DNA from: Streptomyces sp. CB01881
Lineage (GTDB): Bacteria > Actinomycetota > Actinomycetes > Streptomycetales > Streptomycetaceae
DNA: 64,000 bases
Assembly: GCF_002953255.1 (NCBI RefSeq)
Contig: NZ_CP026498.1
Coordinates: 9,996,551-10,060,550, forward strand
Direction of reading: 5' to 3'
Of this stretch, positions 40,854 through 49,803 are shown piece by piece. The notes beneath the pieces are model-generated. The model ran no database searches. It was not told where the DNA came from and worked only from the letters and a program-made list of their open reading frames with translations. The position numbers and the translations under genes were made by a program. Positions within the stretch are counted from its first letter, which is position 1; each line of letters opens with the position of its first letter.

Positions 40854-42842
40854 ATGCCGCAGCCCGCGCCGGACGCAGCGACGACGCCGGACCCGGACCC
40901 CGGTACGGCGACGCCGGACAGCGCGATGACGGAGCCGGCGACGGCGGCCACGGCGGCGGAGGAGGCCGCGACCGACTCAGCGACGACCCGCGTGACGGCG
41001 ACCGGTGCGGCGACGGCGGCGGGCCCGGACGCGCCCGCGCCCGCCGGACGGGGGGCGGAGCCCGCCGAGCTCGTCGGCCCGCTGGTACGCGGCCTCACCG
41101 TGCTGCGCGCGATGGCCGCCGACCCCGCCCCCCGTCAGCGCCCCGGCGACCTCGCCCGGGCCACCGGGCTGGCCCGTTCCACCATCGACCGGGTCGCGAC
41201 CACCCTGGTCCGGCTCGGCCACCTGCGCGCCGAGGACCGCGACCTGGTGCTCGCCCCCGGGCTCGCCCGGCTGGGCAACGCCTACCTGTCCTCCTGCGGG
41301 CTCCCGGAGGCACTCGGCCCGCACGCCGTGGCCCTCGCCGACGAGCTGGACGAATCGGTCTCGGTGGCCGTCCCGGACGGCGCCGGGGCCCGGTTCGTCC
41401 ACCAGGCCACCCGGCGGCGTGCGATGGCGATCTCGTTCCGGATCGGCGACCTGCTGCCGGCCGAACGCTGCGCGCCCGGCGCGGTCTTCGCCGCCGGCTG
41501 GACCGCGGACCAGTGGGCCGGCTGGCGCGACCGGCACCGCGCCGACCCGCTGGACACCGGCTTCCCCGCCCTCCCGCCCCGGCCCGGCGGACCGGCGACG
41601 GGGGGCGGTGCGGCGACGGGCGGGGCGGCGACGGGCGGGGCGGCCGCGGGCGGGGCGGCCGCGGACCTGGTGGAGGAGCGGTTCCGGGAGCGCGCCCTCG
41701 CCGCCCGGGCCGACGGCTGGGCCACCGACGACCAGCTGATCGAACCCGGACTGGTCGCGATCGCCGCCCCGGTACACGGGCCGGCCGGCGCGGTGGTCTG
41801 CGCCGTCAGCGTGGTCAGCCACACCAGCCGCCACGACGCGGACTCGCTCGCCCGGCACGCGCTCCCCCGGCTGCGGGCCACGGCCCGGGCGATGGAGCAC
41901 GCGCTCGCGGCAGGCGGGGCGCGGACGGCGGGCGGGGCGCACCACGACGGTGAGAGGCAGGACGGCGGGCGCCACGACAGCGGGGGCCGCGACAGTGGGC
42001 GCCACGACAGCGGACGGTACGACAGCGGACGGTACGACAGCGGGCCCAAGGAGGAGCTGGGCGCGGAGTTCCTGCAGTCGCTCGCCCGCGGGCTCGACGT
42101 GCTGCGCGCCCTCGGCCAGGCCGGTCCGGGCGGCACGCTCGCCGAGGTGGCCCGGGCCACCGGACTCCCCCGGGCCACCGCCCGCCGGTCGCTGCTCACC
42201 CTGCGGCACCTCGGCTACGTCCGCGCCGACGACACACGGTTCGCCCTGCTGCCGCGCGTGCTCGAACTCGGTTACGCCCGGCTCGCCGGCCTCTCCTTCG
42301 CCGAGCTGGCACTGCCCCACCTGGTCGACCTGGTCAAGGACGTCCACGAGTCCGCCTCCGCCGCCGTCCTCGACGGCGACGACATCCGGTACGTGGCCCG
42401 GGTACCGACCAGCCGGATCATGCGGATCGAGCTCGGCGTCGGCACCCGCCTGCCGGCCTGGGCCACCTCGATGGGCCGGGTGCTGCTCGCCGCCCTCCCG
42501 CCCGAGCGGCGCGAGGCGCTGCTCGACCGGGCGGAGCCGCAGCCGCTCACCCCGCACACCGTCACCGACCGCGCGGCGCTCGCCGGGCTGCTGGCCACCG
42601 CGGGCCGGGACGGGTACGCACTGGTGGACGAGGAGCTGGAGGAGGGCCTGCGCTCACTGGCCGTGCCCGTCCGGGACGGCCGGGGCGGCGTGGCCGCAGC
42701 CGTCAACGTCGCCCTGCACGCCGGACGCGGCACCGCCGGGCAGAGCCGCGCCGCCATCCTGCCCCGCCTCGCCGAGGCGGCGGCCCGGATCGAGGCCGAT
42801 CTGGCCGAGGTGACCCGTTGGAGCCCCGCCGGCCGGGCGTGA
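40854..42842 (+). CDS. tandem (two-copy) IclR-family regulator of the pca operon
   Basis: 662 residues from the ATG at 40854 with AGGAGG 5 nt upstream. After a disordered Ala/Thr-rich N-terminus (1-65) there are two complete IclR units. The first runs about 66-360 (HTH LARATGLARSTIDRVATTLVRLGHL; ligand domain with PGLVAIAAPVHGPAGAVVCAVSVV) and is interrupted by a Gly/Ala repeat loop. The second runs about 402-655 (HTH VARATGLPRATARRSLLTLRHLGYV; ATSMGRVLLAAL, EEGLRSLAVPVRDG). A GRHDS-repeat linker joins them. It most resembles PcaR/PobR regulators and probably responds to protocatechuate, 4-hydroxybenzoate or beta-ketoadipate. One chain with two DNA-binding domains could bind as a pseudo-dimer. 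Confidence 0.88.
   Translation: MPQPAPDAATTPDPDPGTATPDSAMTEPATAATAAEEAATDSATTRVTATGAATAAGPDAPAPAGRGAEPAELVGPLVRGLTVLRAMAADPAPRQRPGDLARATGLARSTIDRVATTLVRLGHLRAEDRDLVLAPGLARLGNAYLSSCGLPEALGPHAVALADELDESVSVAVPDGAGARFVHQATRRRAMAISFRIGDLLPAERCAPGAVFAAGWTADQWAGWRDRHRADPLDTGFPALPPRPGGPATGGGAATGGAATGGAAAGGAAADLVEERFRERALAARADGWATDDQLIEPGLVAIAAPVHGPAGAVVCAVSVVSHTSRHDADSLARHALPRLRATARAMEHALAAGGARTAGGAHHDGERQDGGRHDSGGRDSGRHDSGRYDSGRYDSGPKEELGAEFLQSLARGLDVLRALGQAGPGGTLAEVARATGLPRATARRSLLTLRHLGYVRADDTRFALLPRVLELGYARLAGLSFAELALPHLVDLVKDVHESASAAVLDGDDIRYVARVPTSRIMRIELGVGTRLPAWATSMGRVLLAALPPERREALLDRAEPQPLTPHTVTDRAALAGLLATAGRDGYALVDEELEEGLRSLAVPVRDGRGGVAAAVNVALHAGRGTAGQSRAAILPRLAEAAARIEADLAEVTRWSPAGRA
41967..42041 (+). 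repeat. five 15-bp tandem repeats coding for G-R-H/Y/R-D-S
   Basis: Units of the form GGGCGCCACGACAGC form the linker between the two IclR halves. A second repeat (GCGGCGACGGGCGGG-like, about 41590-41665) codes for a Gly/Ala/Thr loop inside the first half. Confidence 0.85.
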
Positions 42843-42864
42843 CACCGGCCTGCCCAACGACTGC

Positions 42865-42934
42865 CCGACGCGCAGGCCGTCCAAGCAGGCTGTCCGGACA
42901 GGCCGACGCGCAAGCCGTCCGAGCAGGCCGTTCG
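42865..42934. repeat. imperfect direct repeat in the IclR-APC gap
   Basis: CCGACGCGCAGGCCGTCC (from 42865) recurs 38 bp later with a few changes; each copy continues into an AGCAGGC segment. The 42843-43082 gap has no gene. Locally A/T-richer bases (CTTATGACAACAGCATTGAC, about 42978-42997) may hold the APC promoter. Confidence 0.6.
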
Positions 42935-43082
42935 GGTGTCGCGCGTCTGCGGGAGCGCCCGCCCGGCCACGCCCCAGGCTTATGACAACAGCATTGACGT
43001 GTAGCGGGAGCGGCGGTTTCATGGCCAGCCACCGGCCGTTCGGCCGCCACCCCCATCCCCCCACACGCAAGGCGGTGTTCCG

Positions 43083-44591
43083 TTGGCAGAAACCGTCCAG
43101 GACACGGGTACCGGTCCGAGAGTCCACTCCACCGACTCCCCCGTCTCCATGCGCAAGTCCCTCGGTCTGCTCGACGGGGCGGCGATCGCCGCCTCCAGTA
43201 CGGCGGCCACCAGCAGCATCGGCATCGGCCTCGGGCTGACGGCCGGCATCGTCGGACTCCACCTCCCGGCGATCATGCTGCTCGCCTTCCTGCCCGTGCT
43301 CGCCATCGCCGGCGGCTACGGCCGGCTCAACCAGGTCGACCCCGACGCCGGCAGCAGTTACCGCTGGGTCGGCCGCACGCTCAACCCCTGGCTCGGCTTC
43401 CTCACCGGCTGGGTCAACACGGTCGGCACCGTCGTCTTCATGGCGTACACGACGACGGTGACCGGCTCCGCGATCATCCAGCTGCTCGGCCAGGCCACCG
43501 TCCACTCCGTCCTCGGCCTGCGCCTGGACCCGGACTCCACCCTCCAGTGCACCCTGCTCGGGCTGGTCGTGCTGATCGCCGCCGCGCTGGTCGCCGTCCG
43601 CGGCCTCGACCTCGCCGCCCGCCTGCAGAAGTACCTGCTGGTCTTCGAGTACGGCGTGCTGCTCGCGTTCTGCGGCTACGGCCTGTTCGCCGGGGACCAG
43701 CCGTTCTCGCTGCAGTGGTTCAACCCCTTCGACATCCCCTCGCTCGGCGCGATCGCCCAGGGCATGGTGCTCGCGGTGTTCTGCTACTGGGGCTTCGAGT
43801 CGGTGTTCAGCGTCGGCGAGGAGGTCCGCGACCCGAGGGACGCCTCCCGCGCGGGCATCCTCGCCCTGGTCGTGATGATGCTGCTCTTCCTGCTCGCCGG
43901 CACCGCCTTCCAGCGGGTCCTGCCACTGGACGAGCTGGCCGACAACGGCGCGCAGGGGCTGGCCTACTTCGGCACCAAACTGGCCCACCAGCCGCTCGCC
44001 GCGCTCCCGCTGATCGCCCTGACCTTCTCCGCCGTCGCGTCACTGCAGGCGGCCGTCATCCCCACCGCCCGCGGCCTGTTCGCCATGGGACGCGACGGCG
44101 TGCTCGGCCCGGTCTGGACGAAGCTGCACCCCAAGCACGCCACCCCGGCGGTCGGCACCCTGCTGATCACCGGCATCGCCTGCGTGCTCTCCCTGCTCTC
44201 GATCGCCATCCCCACCGTCGGCGACCTCATCTCCGCCGCCGTCAACGCGATCGGCATCGTGGTCGCCCTCTACTACGCACTCACCGCCGTCGCCGCGGCC
44301 GTGCAGTTCCGCCACCTGCTGCGCACCGCGCCGCTGGAGGGCCTGCGCGCGGTGGTCGGGCCGCTGCTCGGCGCGGCCGCACTGCTCTTCGTCGGCGGTT
44401 ACCTCGCCTGGACCTTCTACGACTCCGCCGACCACTTCGAACTCGCCGCCGACAACGGCTGGTTCGAGCTGCTGGTGCCCGTCCTGATGATCGCCTCCGG
44501 TCTGGTGGCGGCGGCCTGGGCCCGGTGGCGGCGCCGCTCGGCGTACTTCGACCGGCCGGCCGCGGCCGACACCGCGACCCCCACGACCTGA
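43083..44591 (+). CDS. APC-family amino acid/amine permease
   Basis: 502 residues from a TTG at 43083 (AAGGCGG 8 nt upstream). About 12 membrane helices; the first helix has the unwound substrate-binding GIGLGLTAGI motif, and FCYWGFESVFSVGEEVRDP with AVIPTARGLFAMGRDG are APC-superfamily loops. It is probably a proton-coupled importer of an amino acid or amine at the cytoplasmic membrane. It is followed at 165 nt by a YtcJ-type amidohydrolase; the pair may import and hydrolyse the same amide or cyclic substrate. Confidence 0.88.
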   Translation: MAETVQDTGTGPRVHSTDSPVSMRKSLGLLDGAAIAASSTAATSSIGIGLGLTAGIVGLHLPAIMLLAFLPVLAIAGGYGRLNQVDPDAGSSYRWVGRTLNPWLGFLTGWVNTVGTVVFMAYTTTVTGSAIIQLLGQATVHSVLGLRLDPDSTLQCTLLGLVVLIAAALVAVRGLDLAARLQKYLLVFEYGVLLAFCGYGLFAGDQPFSLQWFNPFDIPSLGAIAQGMVLAVFCYWGFESVFSVGEEVRDPRDASRAGILALVVMMLLFLLAGTAFQRVLPLDELADNGAQGLAYFGTKLAHQPLAALPLIALTFSAVASLQAAVIPTARGLFAMGRDGVLGPVWTKLHPKHATPAVGTLLITGIACVLSLLSIAIPTVGDLISAAVNAIGIVVALYYALTAVAAAVQFRHLLRTAPLEGLRAVVGPLLGAAALLFVGGYLAWTFYDSADHFELAADNGWFELLVPVLMIASGLVAAAWARWRRRSAYFDRPAAADTATPTT

Positions 44592-44641
44592 CGAGCCCAC
44601 GCCCCGACGACCCCACGCCCCCATCACCCGACAACCCACTA

Positions 44642-44681
44642 CCCGACGACCCGACGACCCGACGACCCGACGACCCGACGA
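44642..44681. repeat. five 8-bp tandem repeats upstream of the amidohydrolase
   Basis: The unit CCCGACGA is repeated five times exactly in the short gap between the permease and amidohydrolase genes. It continues a looser CCCCGACGACCC run that begins at about 44600. Confidence 0.9.
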
Positions 44682-44756
44682 CCACGGCGGGTACCACCGG
44701 AGCATCCGGGGTACCCCGCCGACAACCCGCACCCGAACCCGTCTGGAGCACCACCC

Positions 44757-46394
44757 ATGAGCAAGGCCGACCTGGTCTTCACCCACGGACCCGTCCACAC
44801 CGGCGACCCGGCCCGCACCCGGGCGACCACCCTGGCCGTGACCGGCGAGCGGATCACCGCCGTCGGCCACGACGAGGTGCGGGAGCTGGTCGGGCCGGGC
44901 ACCGAGGTCGTCGACCTCACCGGCAAACTGCTGATCCCCGGCTTCCAGGACTCGCACATCCACGCCGTCTACGGCGGCACCGAACTGGCCGGCTGCGACC
45001 TGACCGGCACCGTCGGCGTGGACGACTACCTCGACCGGCTCCGCGCCTACGCCGACGCCAACCCCGACCAGGCCTGGATCACCGGCAGCGGCTGGTCGAT
45101 GGAGAGCTTCGAGGGCGGCCTGCCCACCCGGCAGCTGCTCGACTCGGTGGTCCCGGACCGCCCGGTCTACCTGGTCAACCGCGACCACCACGGCGCCTGG
45201 GCCAACTCCCGGGCCCTGGAGCTCGCCGGACTCACCCGGGAGAGCCCCGACCCGGCCGACGGGCGGATCGAGCGCGAGGCCGACGGCTCCCCGAGCGGCG
45301 TCCTCCAGGAGGGCGCCACCAGGCTGGTTGCCCAGCTCGTCCCGCCGATCACCGCCGCCGACCGGCTGGCCGGCCTGCTGCGGGCGCAGCGGCTGCTCCA
45401 CTCGCTCGGCATCACCGGCTGGCAGGACGCGCTGCTCGGCGAGTTCAACGGCCAGCCCGACCCCTCCGACGCCTACCTGGCCGCCGCCCGGGCCGGCACG
45501 CTGACCGCCCGGGTCACCGGCGCGCTCTGGTGGGACCGTTCCCGCGGGGCCGAGCAGATCCCCGAGCTCGTGGCCCGGCGCAAGGAGCTGGAGCACGGCC
45601 GGTTCCGGGCCGACTCGGTGAAGATCATGCAGGACGGCATCGCGGAGAACTTCACCGCCGCGATGATCAGCCCCTACCTGGACGGCTGCGGTTGCGCGAC
45701 CGCCAACAGCGGCCTGAGCTTCGTCGACCCCGATGCCCTGCGCGAGCACGTCACCGCGCTGGACGCGCTCGACTTCCAGGTGCACTTCCACGCGCTCGGC
45801 GACCGCGCCGTGCGCGAGGCGCTGGACGCCGTCGAGGCCTCCGTCGCCGCCAACGGCCGGCGCGGGAACCGGCACCACCTCGCCCACCTCCAGGTCGTCC
45901 ACCCGCAGGACATCGCCCGGTTCGCCCTGCTCGGCGCGATCGCCAACATCCAGCCGCTCTGGGCGGCGCACGAGCCGCAGATGGACGAGCTGACCATCCC
46001 CTTCCTCGGCCCCGAGCGCGCCGCCTGGCAGTACCCGTTCGGCGACCTGCTGCGGGCCGGCGCCACCCTGGCCGCCGGCAGCGACTGGCCGGTCAGCAGC
46101 CCCGACCCGCTGGCCGGGCTGCACGTGGCGGTCAACCGGATGGAGCCCGAGGCCACCGACGGACGGGTCTTCCTGCCAGAGCAGCGGCTCGACCTGGTCT
46201 CCGCGCTGGCCGCCTACACGGCGGGCTCCGCCCACGTGAACGGCCACGACGACGCCGGCAGCCTCCGGACCGGCCAGCTGGCCGACCTGGTCGTCCTGGA
46301 CCGCGACATCCTCACTGCCCCCGCCGCGGAGATCGCCGAGGCACGCGTCGAACGCACCTACGTGGGAGGCGAGTTGGTGTACGCGGCGAACTGA
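44757..46394 (+). CDS. YtcJ-type metal-dependent amidohydrolase
   Basis: 545 residues; ATG with a weak ribosome site (GGAGCACC). Amidohydrolase_3 layout: a small beta-sandwich at both ends and a TIM barrel with metal ligands at FQDSHIHAVYGG, Lys in DSVKIMQDG, VHFHALGDRAV, HHLAHLQ and the Asp in AAGSDWPVSSPDPL. Cytoplasmic, no signal peptide. The family hydrolyses amide or formamide bonds in diverse small molecules. Probably linked to the APC permease upstream; the substrate is unknown. It is followed by a strong hairpin. Confidence 0.88.
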   Translation: MSKADLVFTHGPVHTGDPARTRATTLAVTGERITAVGHDEVRELVGPGTEVVDLTGKLLIPGFQDSHIHAVYGGTELAGCDLTGTVGVDDYLDRLRAYADANPDQAWITGSGWSMESFEGGLPTRQLLDSVVPDRPVYLVNRDHHGAWANSRALELAGLTRESPDPADGRIEREADGSPSGVLQEGATRLVAQLVPPITAADRLAGLLRAQRLLHSLGITGWQDALLGEFNGQPDPSDAYLAAARAGTLTARVTGALWWDRSRGAEQIPELVARRKELEHGRFRADSVKIMQDGIAENFTAAMISPYLDGCGCATANSGLSFVDPDALREHVTALDALDFQVHFHALGDRAVREALDAVEASVAANGRRGNRHHLAHLQVVHPQDIARFALLGAIANIQPLWAAHEPQMDELTIPFLGPERAAWQYPFGDLLRAGATLAAGSDWPVSSPDPLAGLHVAVNRMEPEATDGRVFLPEQRLDLVSALAAYTAGSAHVNGHDDAGSLRTGQLADLVVLDRDILTAPAAEIAEARVERTYVGGELVYAAN

Positions 46395-46411
46395 CCATCC
46401 GCATGAGGGGT

Positions 46412-46447
46412 GCGGCCCGAGGGGGATGGAGAGCCCCCTCGGGCCGC
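46412..46447. terminator. 14-bp hairpin after the YtcJ amidohydrolase gene
   Basis: GCGGCCCGAGGGGG/CCCCCTCGGGCCGC with an 8-nt loop, starting 17 nt after the stop codon. Confidence 0.85.
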
Positions 46448-46542
46448 TGTCGTCCGGCGCGTCCGTTCTCCCCGGGCCCGGCCACACCCCGGTTCACGCC
46501 GTGCCACCGGTGAACCGACGGCCCACCGGCTACCTCCGTCGC

Positions 46543-46975
46543 ATGGAACGGGCCGGAACTCTCACCACCCTCGCCGCGAGCGGAACCGGCACCGCCCCGC
46601 AGCGGCTCACCGAACTCGCCGACGAACTCGGCATTACCCGCTGCCGGCCTGCTGGTCGTCGCGGGCCACCCGGTGCCGTTGGAACTCCTTCCGCCGGAGC
46701 GCGACGCCAAGGTCATGAGGCGGTTCGCCGGCCGTGTCAGCCACTGCGACCACTCGCAACCGGCCTCGATGGAGGGCTTCGTCCGCTCGCTGCCGCGCCT
46801 CGCCGCCCCGAGCTCCTTCGTGCAGCCGGTCTCGCCGTACCACCGCCCCGCCGAGACCGGTTTCGCCGCCGTGCTCAACGGGTTGATCCGCAATCGCGGC
46901 TTCGGCATCCACGAACTACCGTTCATGGGACTGTCCCTGAGCACCCGGTGGCAGACGGGTGCGGCCCGGGCGTGA
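46543..46975 (+). pseudogene. broken gene remnant, possibly an XRE-type regulator
   Basis: The frame from ATG 46543 ends a plausible protein at RLTELADELGITR. The next frame continues AGLLVVAGHPVPLELLPPERDAK and runs 100 more residues to the stop at 46973-46975. Removing about one base near 46642 joins them into one sequence of about 143 residues. LADELGIT-x-x-xLLVVAGHPVP resembles the segment just after the HTH of Streptomyces XRE-type regulators, but the HTH is missing. I think it is a decayed, frameshifted fragment; a different unrecognised family is possible. Confidence 0.4.
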
Positions 46976-46998
46976 CTGCCCGGGCCGCACCCGTCTGC
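46951..46998. terminator. 21-bp perfect hairpin before the esterase gene end
   Basis: The longest perfect stem in the window: GCAGACGGGTGCGGCCCGGGC and its complement around a 6-nt loop. It lies between the remnant (whose stop is in the loop) and the convergent esterase gene, so it probably works in both directions. Confidence 0.9.
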
Positions 46999-47007
46999 CG
47001 CAGGTGG

Positions 47008-48525
47008 TCAGTCCAGCCAGATCTCGCGGACGGCGCGCAGCGGGTCCTGTTCGACCCGCGGCTCGGCGTCCCAGAGCATGGTGGCGCGGTCGTCCGCGTA
47101 GCGCGGCCAGGACCGGCCCGGGTCGAGGTCGCGGACGAAGGCGACCCAGGCGCCGTGGACCGCCTCGGCCAGCCGCTGCGGCGGGTGCTCGCCGAGCGCC
47201 GCGACGGCGCCCTCGGCGTCCAGCAGGTCGAAGGCGAACGGCAGGTCGATGCAGTGGTAGGCCTGGCCCGCACGGCCGGGGGCGGTGCCGGACCACTCGA
47301 ACTGGTAGAGCCAGGTGGGCAGTCCGCGCGCCGCCCGGGCGTCGGCGATCGCCACGGCGGGGGCGCGGAAGACCAGGTCGGTGATCGCCTGGCCGCCGAC
47401 CGTCCGGGGGTCGGCCGGCCGCCCGGCCGCCTCGTGGTGTGCGAGGAAGCGCGCGGCGTGCTCCTCGTCGAGGCCCAGTTCGGCGAGGAGGCCGCTCAGG
47501 GCCGGCCCGTCCGTGCCCGCGTCCGTGCCCGGGGCCGCGTCCCCCGCCGCTTCGGCCCCGTCCGCCGTCTCCGGGGCGAACTCGTGGGCGGTGAAGCCGA
47601 TCAGCAGCGGAACGTCCGTACCGGCGTCGCCCCCGACCAGCGCCTCCGGCAGCGTGACCGGGATCAACTCGCCGTCCGCGAAGGGTCCGAGGAGCAACGG
47701 CGGCAGCTCGTCCCGGCCGGGACCGGGGGCGTCCAGCGCGTCCTGGAACGCGAGCAGCTCCTGGTCGGTCGCGTCGCGCAGGGCCGCCGCGGTCGCGGGC
47801 ACGCCGGCCCGCTCGGCGAACAGCCGGGACGCCGCGCGGGCCGTCTCCCTGTCCTGCGGCCGCATCACCGCACCGGAGGCCGAGATGGCGGCGCGGAACA
47901 GCCCGTGCGCGGCAGGCGTGGCGAGCAGGGTCTGGACGGCGCCGCCGCCCGCCGACTGGCCGGCGACGGTGACCTTGGCCGGGTCCCCGCCGAAGGCCGC
48001 GATGTTGTCGCGGACCCATTCCAGGGCGGCGATCCAGTCCCGCACGCCCCGGTTGTCGGGCGCGTCCGCCAGGTGCAGGAACCCCTCGACGCCGAGCCGG
48101 TAGCCGGCCGAGACCAGGACCACGCCGTCCCGGTTGAAGGCCGCGCCGTCGTACCAGGGGCTGGCGGAGCAGCCCGCGACGTAGCCGCCGCCGTGGATCC
48201 AGACCAGGACGGGAAGGGCGGCCCGCGGGTCGGCGTCCGGGGTGAAGACGTTCAGGTTGAGGACGCCCTCGCCGGGGACGGTGGGCTCGGGGATGGTGGT
48301 GACATCCGCGAACGGCCGGCGCTGGGCGGTCGGCCCGTACGCGGTGGCGTCGAGCACCTCGGTCCACGGCCGTGGCGGGACGGGCGCGGCGAACCGCAGG
48401 TCGCCGACCGGCGGTTGGGCGTACGGGATGCCGAGGAAGCGGAGACCGCCGGCCCGGCGCTCGCCGCGGACCGGGCCGCTGCGGGTCGGGACGACGGGGT
48501 GGTCCTGCGGTGCTGCGGTGGTCAT
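47008..48525 (-). CDS. type-B carboxylesterase
   Basis: 505 residues from ATG 48525. Alpha/beta hydrolase of the PnbA/cholinesterase type: oxyanion HGGG (111-114), EDCLN-equivalent GVLNLNVFTP, nucleophile S191 in GQSAGGG, Glu in the middle third and a late His in AYHCIDLPFAF. No signal peptide, so cytoplasmic. An Asp/Ala-rich insertion (about 318-345) is unusual. The gene runs in the same direction as surE, GH3 and the sugar MFS genes, with a 44-nt gap after surE. Hydrolyses carboxylic esters; natural substrate unknown. Confidence 0.9.
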   Translation of the reverse strand: MTTAAPQDHPVVPTRSGPVRGERRAGGLRFLGIPYAQPPVGDLRFAAPVPPRPWTEVLDATAYGPTAQRRPFADVTTIPEPTVPGEGVLNLNVFTPDADPRAALPVLVWIHGGGYVAGCSASPWYDGAAFNRDGVVLVSAGYRLGVEGFLHLADAPDNRGVRDWIAALEWVRDNIAAFGGDPAKVTVAGQSAGGGAVQTLLATPAAHGLFRAAISASGAVMRPQDRETARAASRLFAERAGVPATAAALRDATDQELLAFQDALDAPGPGRDELPPLLLGPFADGELIPVTLPEALVGGDAGTDVPLLIGFTAHEFAPETADGAEAAGDAAPGTDAGTDGPALSGLLAELGLDEEHAARFLAHHEAAGRPADPRTVGGQAITDLVFRAPAVAIADARAARGLPTWLYQFEWSGTAPGRAGQAYHCIDLPFAFDLLDAEGAVAALGEHPPQRLAEAVHGAWVAFVRDLDPGRSWPRYADDRATMLWDAEPRVEQDPLRAVREIWLD

Positions 48526-48569
48526 GCCGGGCCTCTCTCCGGTGGGGGTCACGGGCGTTCCGGTGGGGG

Positions 48570-49643
48570 TCACGGGCGCGGGGCCTCGTGCTCGACGAAG
48601 TACTGGAGCCGCTTCAACTCCTTGCCGCCGCCGCCCCTGACACCGTAGGTGCGGTCGGCGGTGACGGGTGTGACGGAGATCCGGCCGTCGCGCAGCAGGG
48701 CGGTGGAGTCGGCGTCCGGGAGGGTCTCGGTGCAGGCGTCGCCGGGGCGGTCGGCGCAGACGCCGAGCGCGATGTCGAAGCTGTCCGCGGCCCCCGTACG
48801 GGGCTGGTACGCGTGCCAGACCACCCGGCCGCGGCCGACGGCCGTCCACCGCGGGGCACCGGCCGGGCGGCCGGCGGTGACGTCCGGGTAGTCGACCTTG
48901 AGCGCGAACCGCTGGGTGAGCAGGCCGCGGGTACGCATCCCGGCCAGCAGCCGGGCGCCGAATTCGGCGGTGGCCCGGTAGTCGGCGAGGGGGAAGAACA
49001 CGCCGCTGTCGTCACCGGCGGAGGAGAAGGCGACCGCCGGAACGCCAAGGTCGATCGCGGCGATGGCGGCGCCGACCGTCCCGGAGTCGTTGACCTGGGC
49101 GCTCACGTTGGGGCCGGAGTTGATGCCGGTGACGACCAGGTCGGGGCCGTCCGTCCAGCCCGCCTTCGCGGCGAGGCCCGCCCGTACGGCGAACTTCACG
49201 GTGTCGGCCGGGGTGGCGCTCGGGGTGCCGGGACCGCACGGGCCGTCGGAGAGGCACACGCCGTAGACCGGGGCGCCGGACGGGGCGCCGGCGCAGTCGT
49301 CCTGGTAGCCGGGGAGCGGTTCGGCCCGCCGGCCCAGGGTGAGGGTGCCGCCGTTGGTGACGGCCGTGCCCTTGCCGGACTGCACCTGCCAGGGCGCCAT
49401 CACCACCACGTCGGCACCGGCGGCGCAGAGTGCGCGCCGCAGCTCGTAGAGGCCGAGGCCGTCGGAGTGCGAGGCCTTGGCGGCCTGCATGGAGTCGTCG
49501 TTGGTGAGCAGGACGCGCAGGCCGGCGAGCGGCCGGGCGGCGGGCGGCGTCCCGGCGGGTGCGGCGTCGGCCGCGGTGGCGGCGCCGGCCAGCACGGCGA
49601 CGGAGGAGGCGGCGGCGAGGAGTCTTCGGGAGGCGGGTCTCAT
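48570..49643 (-). CDS. surE: exported SurE-like 5'/3'-nucleotidase
   Basis: 357 residues. The N-terminus is an export signal with a possible twin-arginine context (MRPASRRLLAAASSVAVLAG, cleavage near ADA). The SurE fold follows: LLTNDD with metal ligands D49 and D50, APWQVQSGKGTAVT, VVTGINSGPNVS, and GTVGAAIAAIDLGVPAVAFS. Family members are metal-dependent nucleoside monophosphate phosphatases; the exported, longer, Cys-containing actinobacterial type probably scavenges phosphate or nucleosides outside the membrane. No pho box was recognised upstream. Confidence 0.88.
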   Translation of the reverse strand: MRPASRRLLAAASSVAVLAGAATAADAAPAGTPPAARPLAGLRVLLTNDDSMQAAKASHSDGLGLYELRRALCAAGADVVVMAPWQVQSGKGTAVTNGGTLTLGRRAEPLPGYQDDCAGAPSGAPVYGVCLSDGPCGPGTPSATPADTVKFAVRAGLAAKAGWTDGPDLVVTGINSGPNVSAQVNDSGTVGAAIAAIDLGVPAVAFSSAGDDSGVFFPLADYRATAEFGARLLAGMRTRGLLTQRFALKVDYPDVTAGRPAGAPRWTAVGRGRVVWHAYQPRTGAADSFDIALGVCADRPGDACTETLPDADSTALLRDGRISVTPVTADRTYGVRGGGGKELKRLQYFVEHEAPRP

Positions 49644-49803
49644 GCGGAGGACCTTTCGCTGCGGCTGAACGGGGGCGCGCGGAGGGGCATGCGGGCGGAA
49701 GGGCGGTCAGATGGGCGGGCGAAGGGGCGCGTGAAGGGGCGCGTGCGCGGGTGTGCCGGGAGCGTGCGGAGCGGTTCCGGGGGTGCGGGAGCCGTCGCGG
49801 GGC

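Noticed and set aside
42982..43082. Start of the APC permease at an upstream ATG or GTG
   Set aside because: None is in the permease frame with a ribosome site; TTG 43083 with AAGGCGG fits best.
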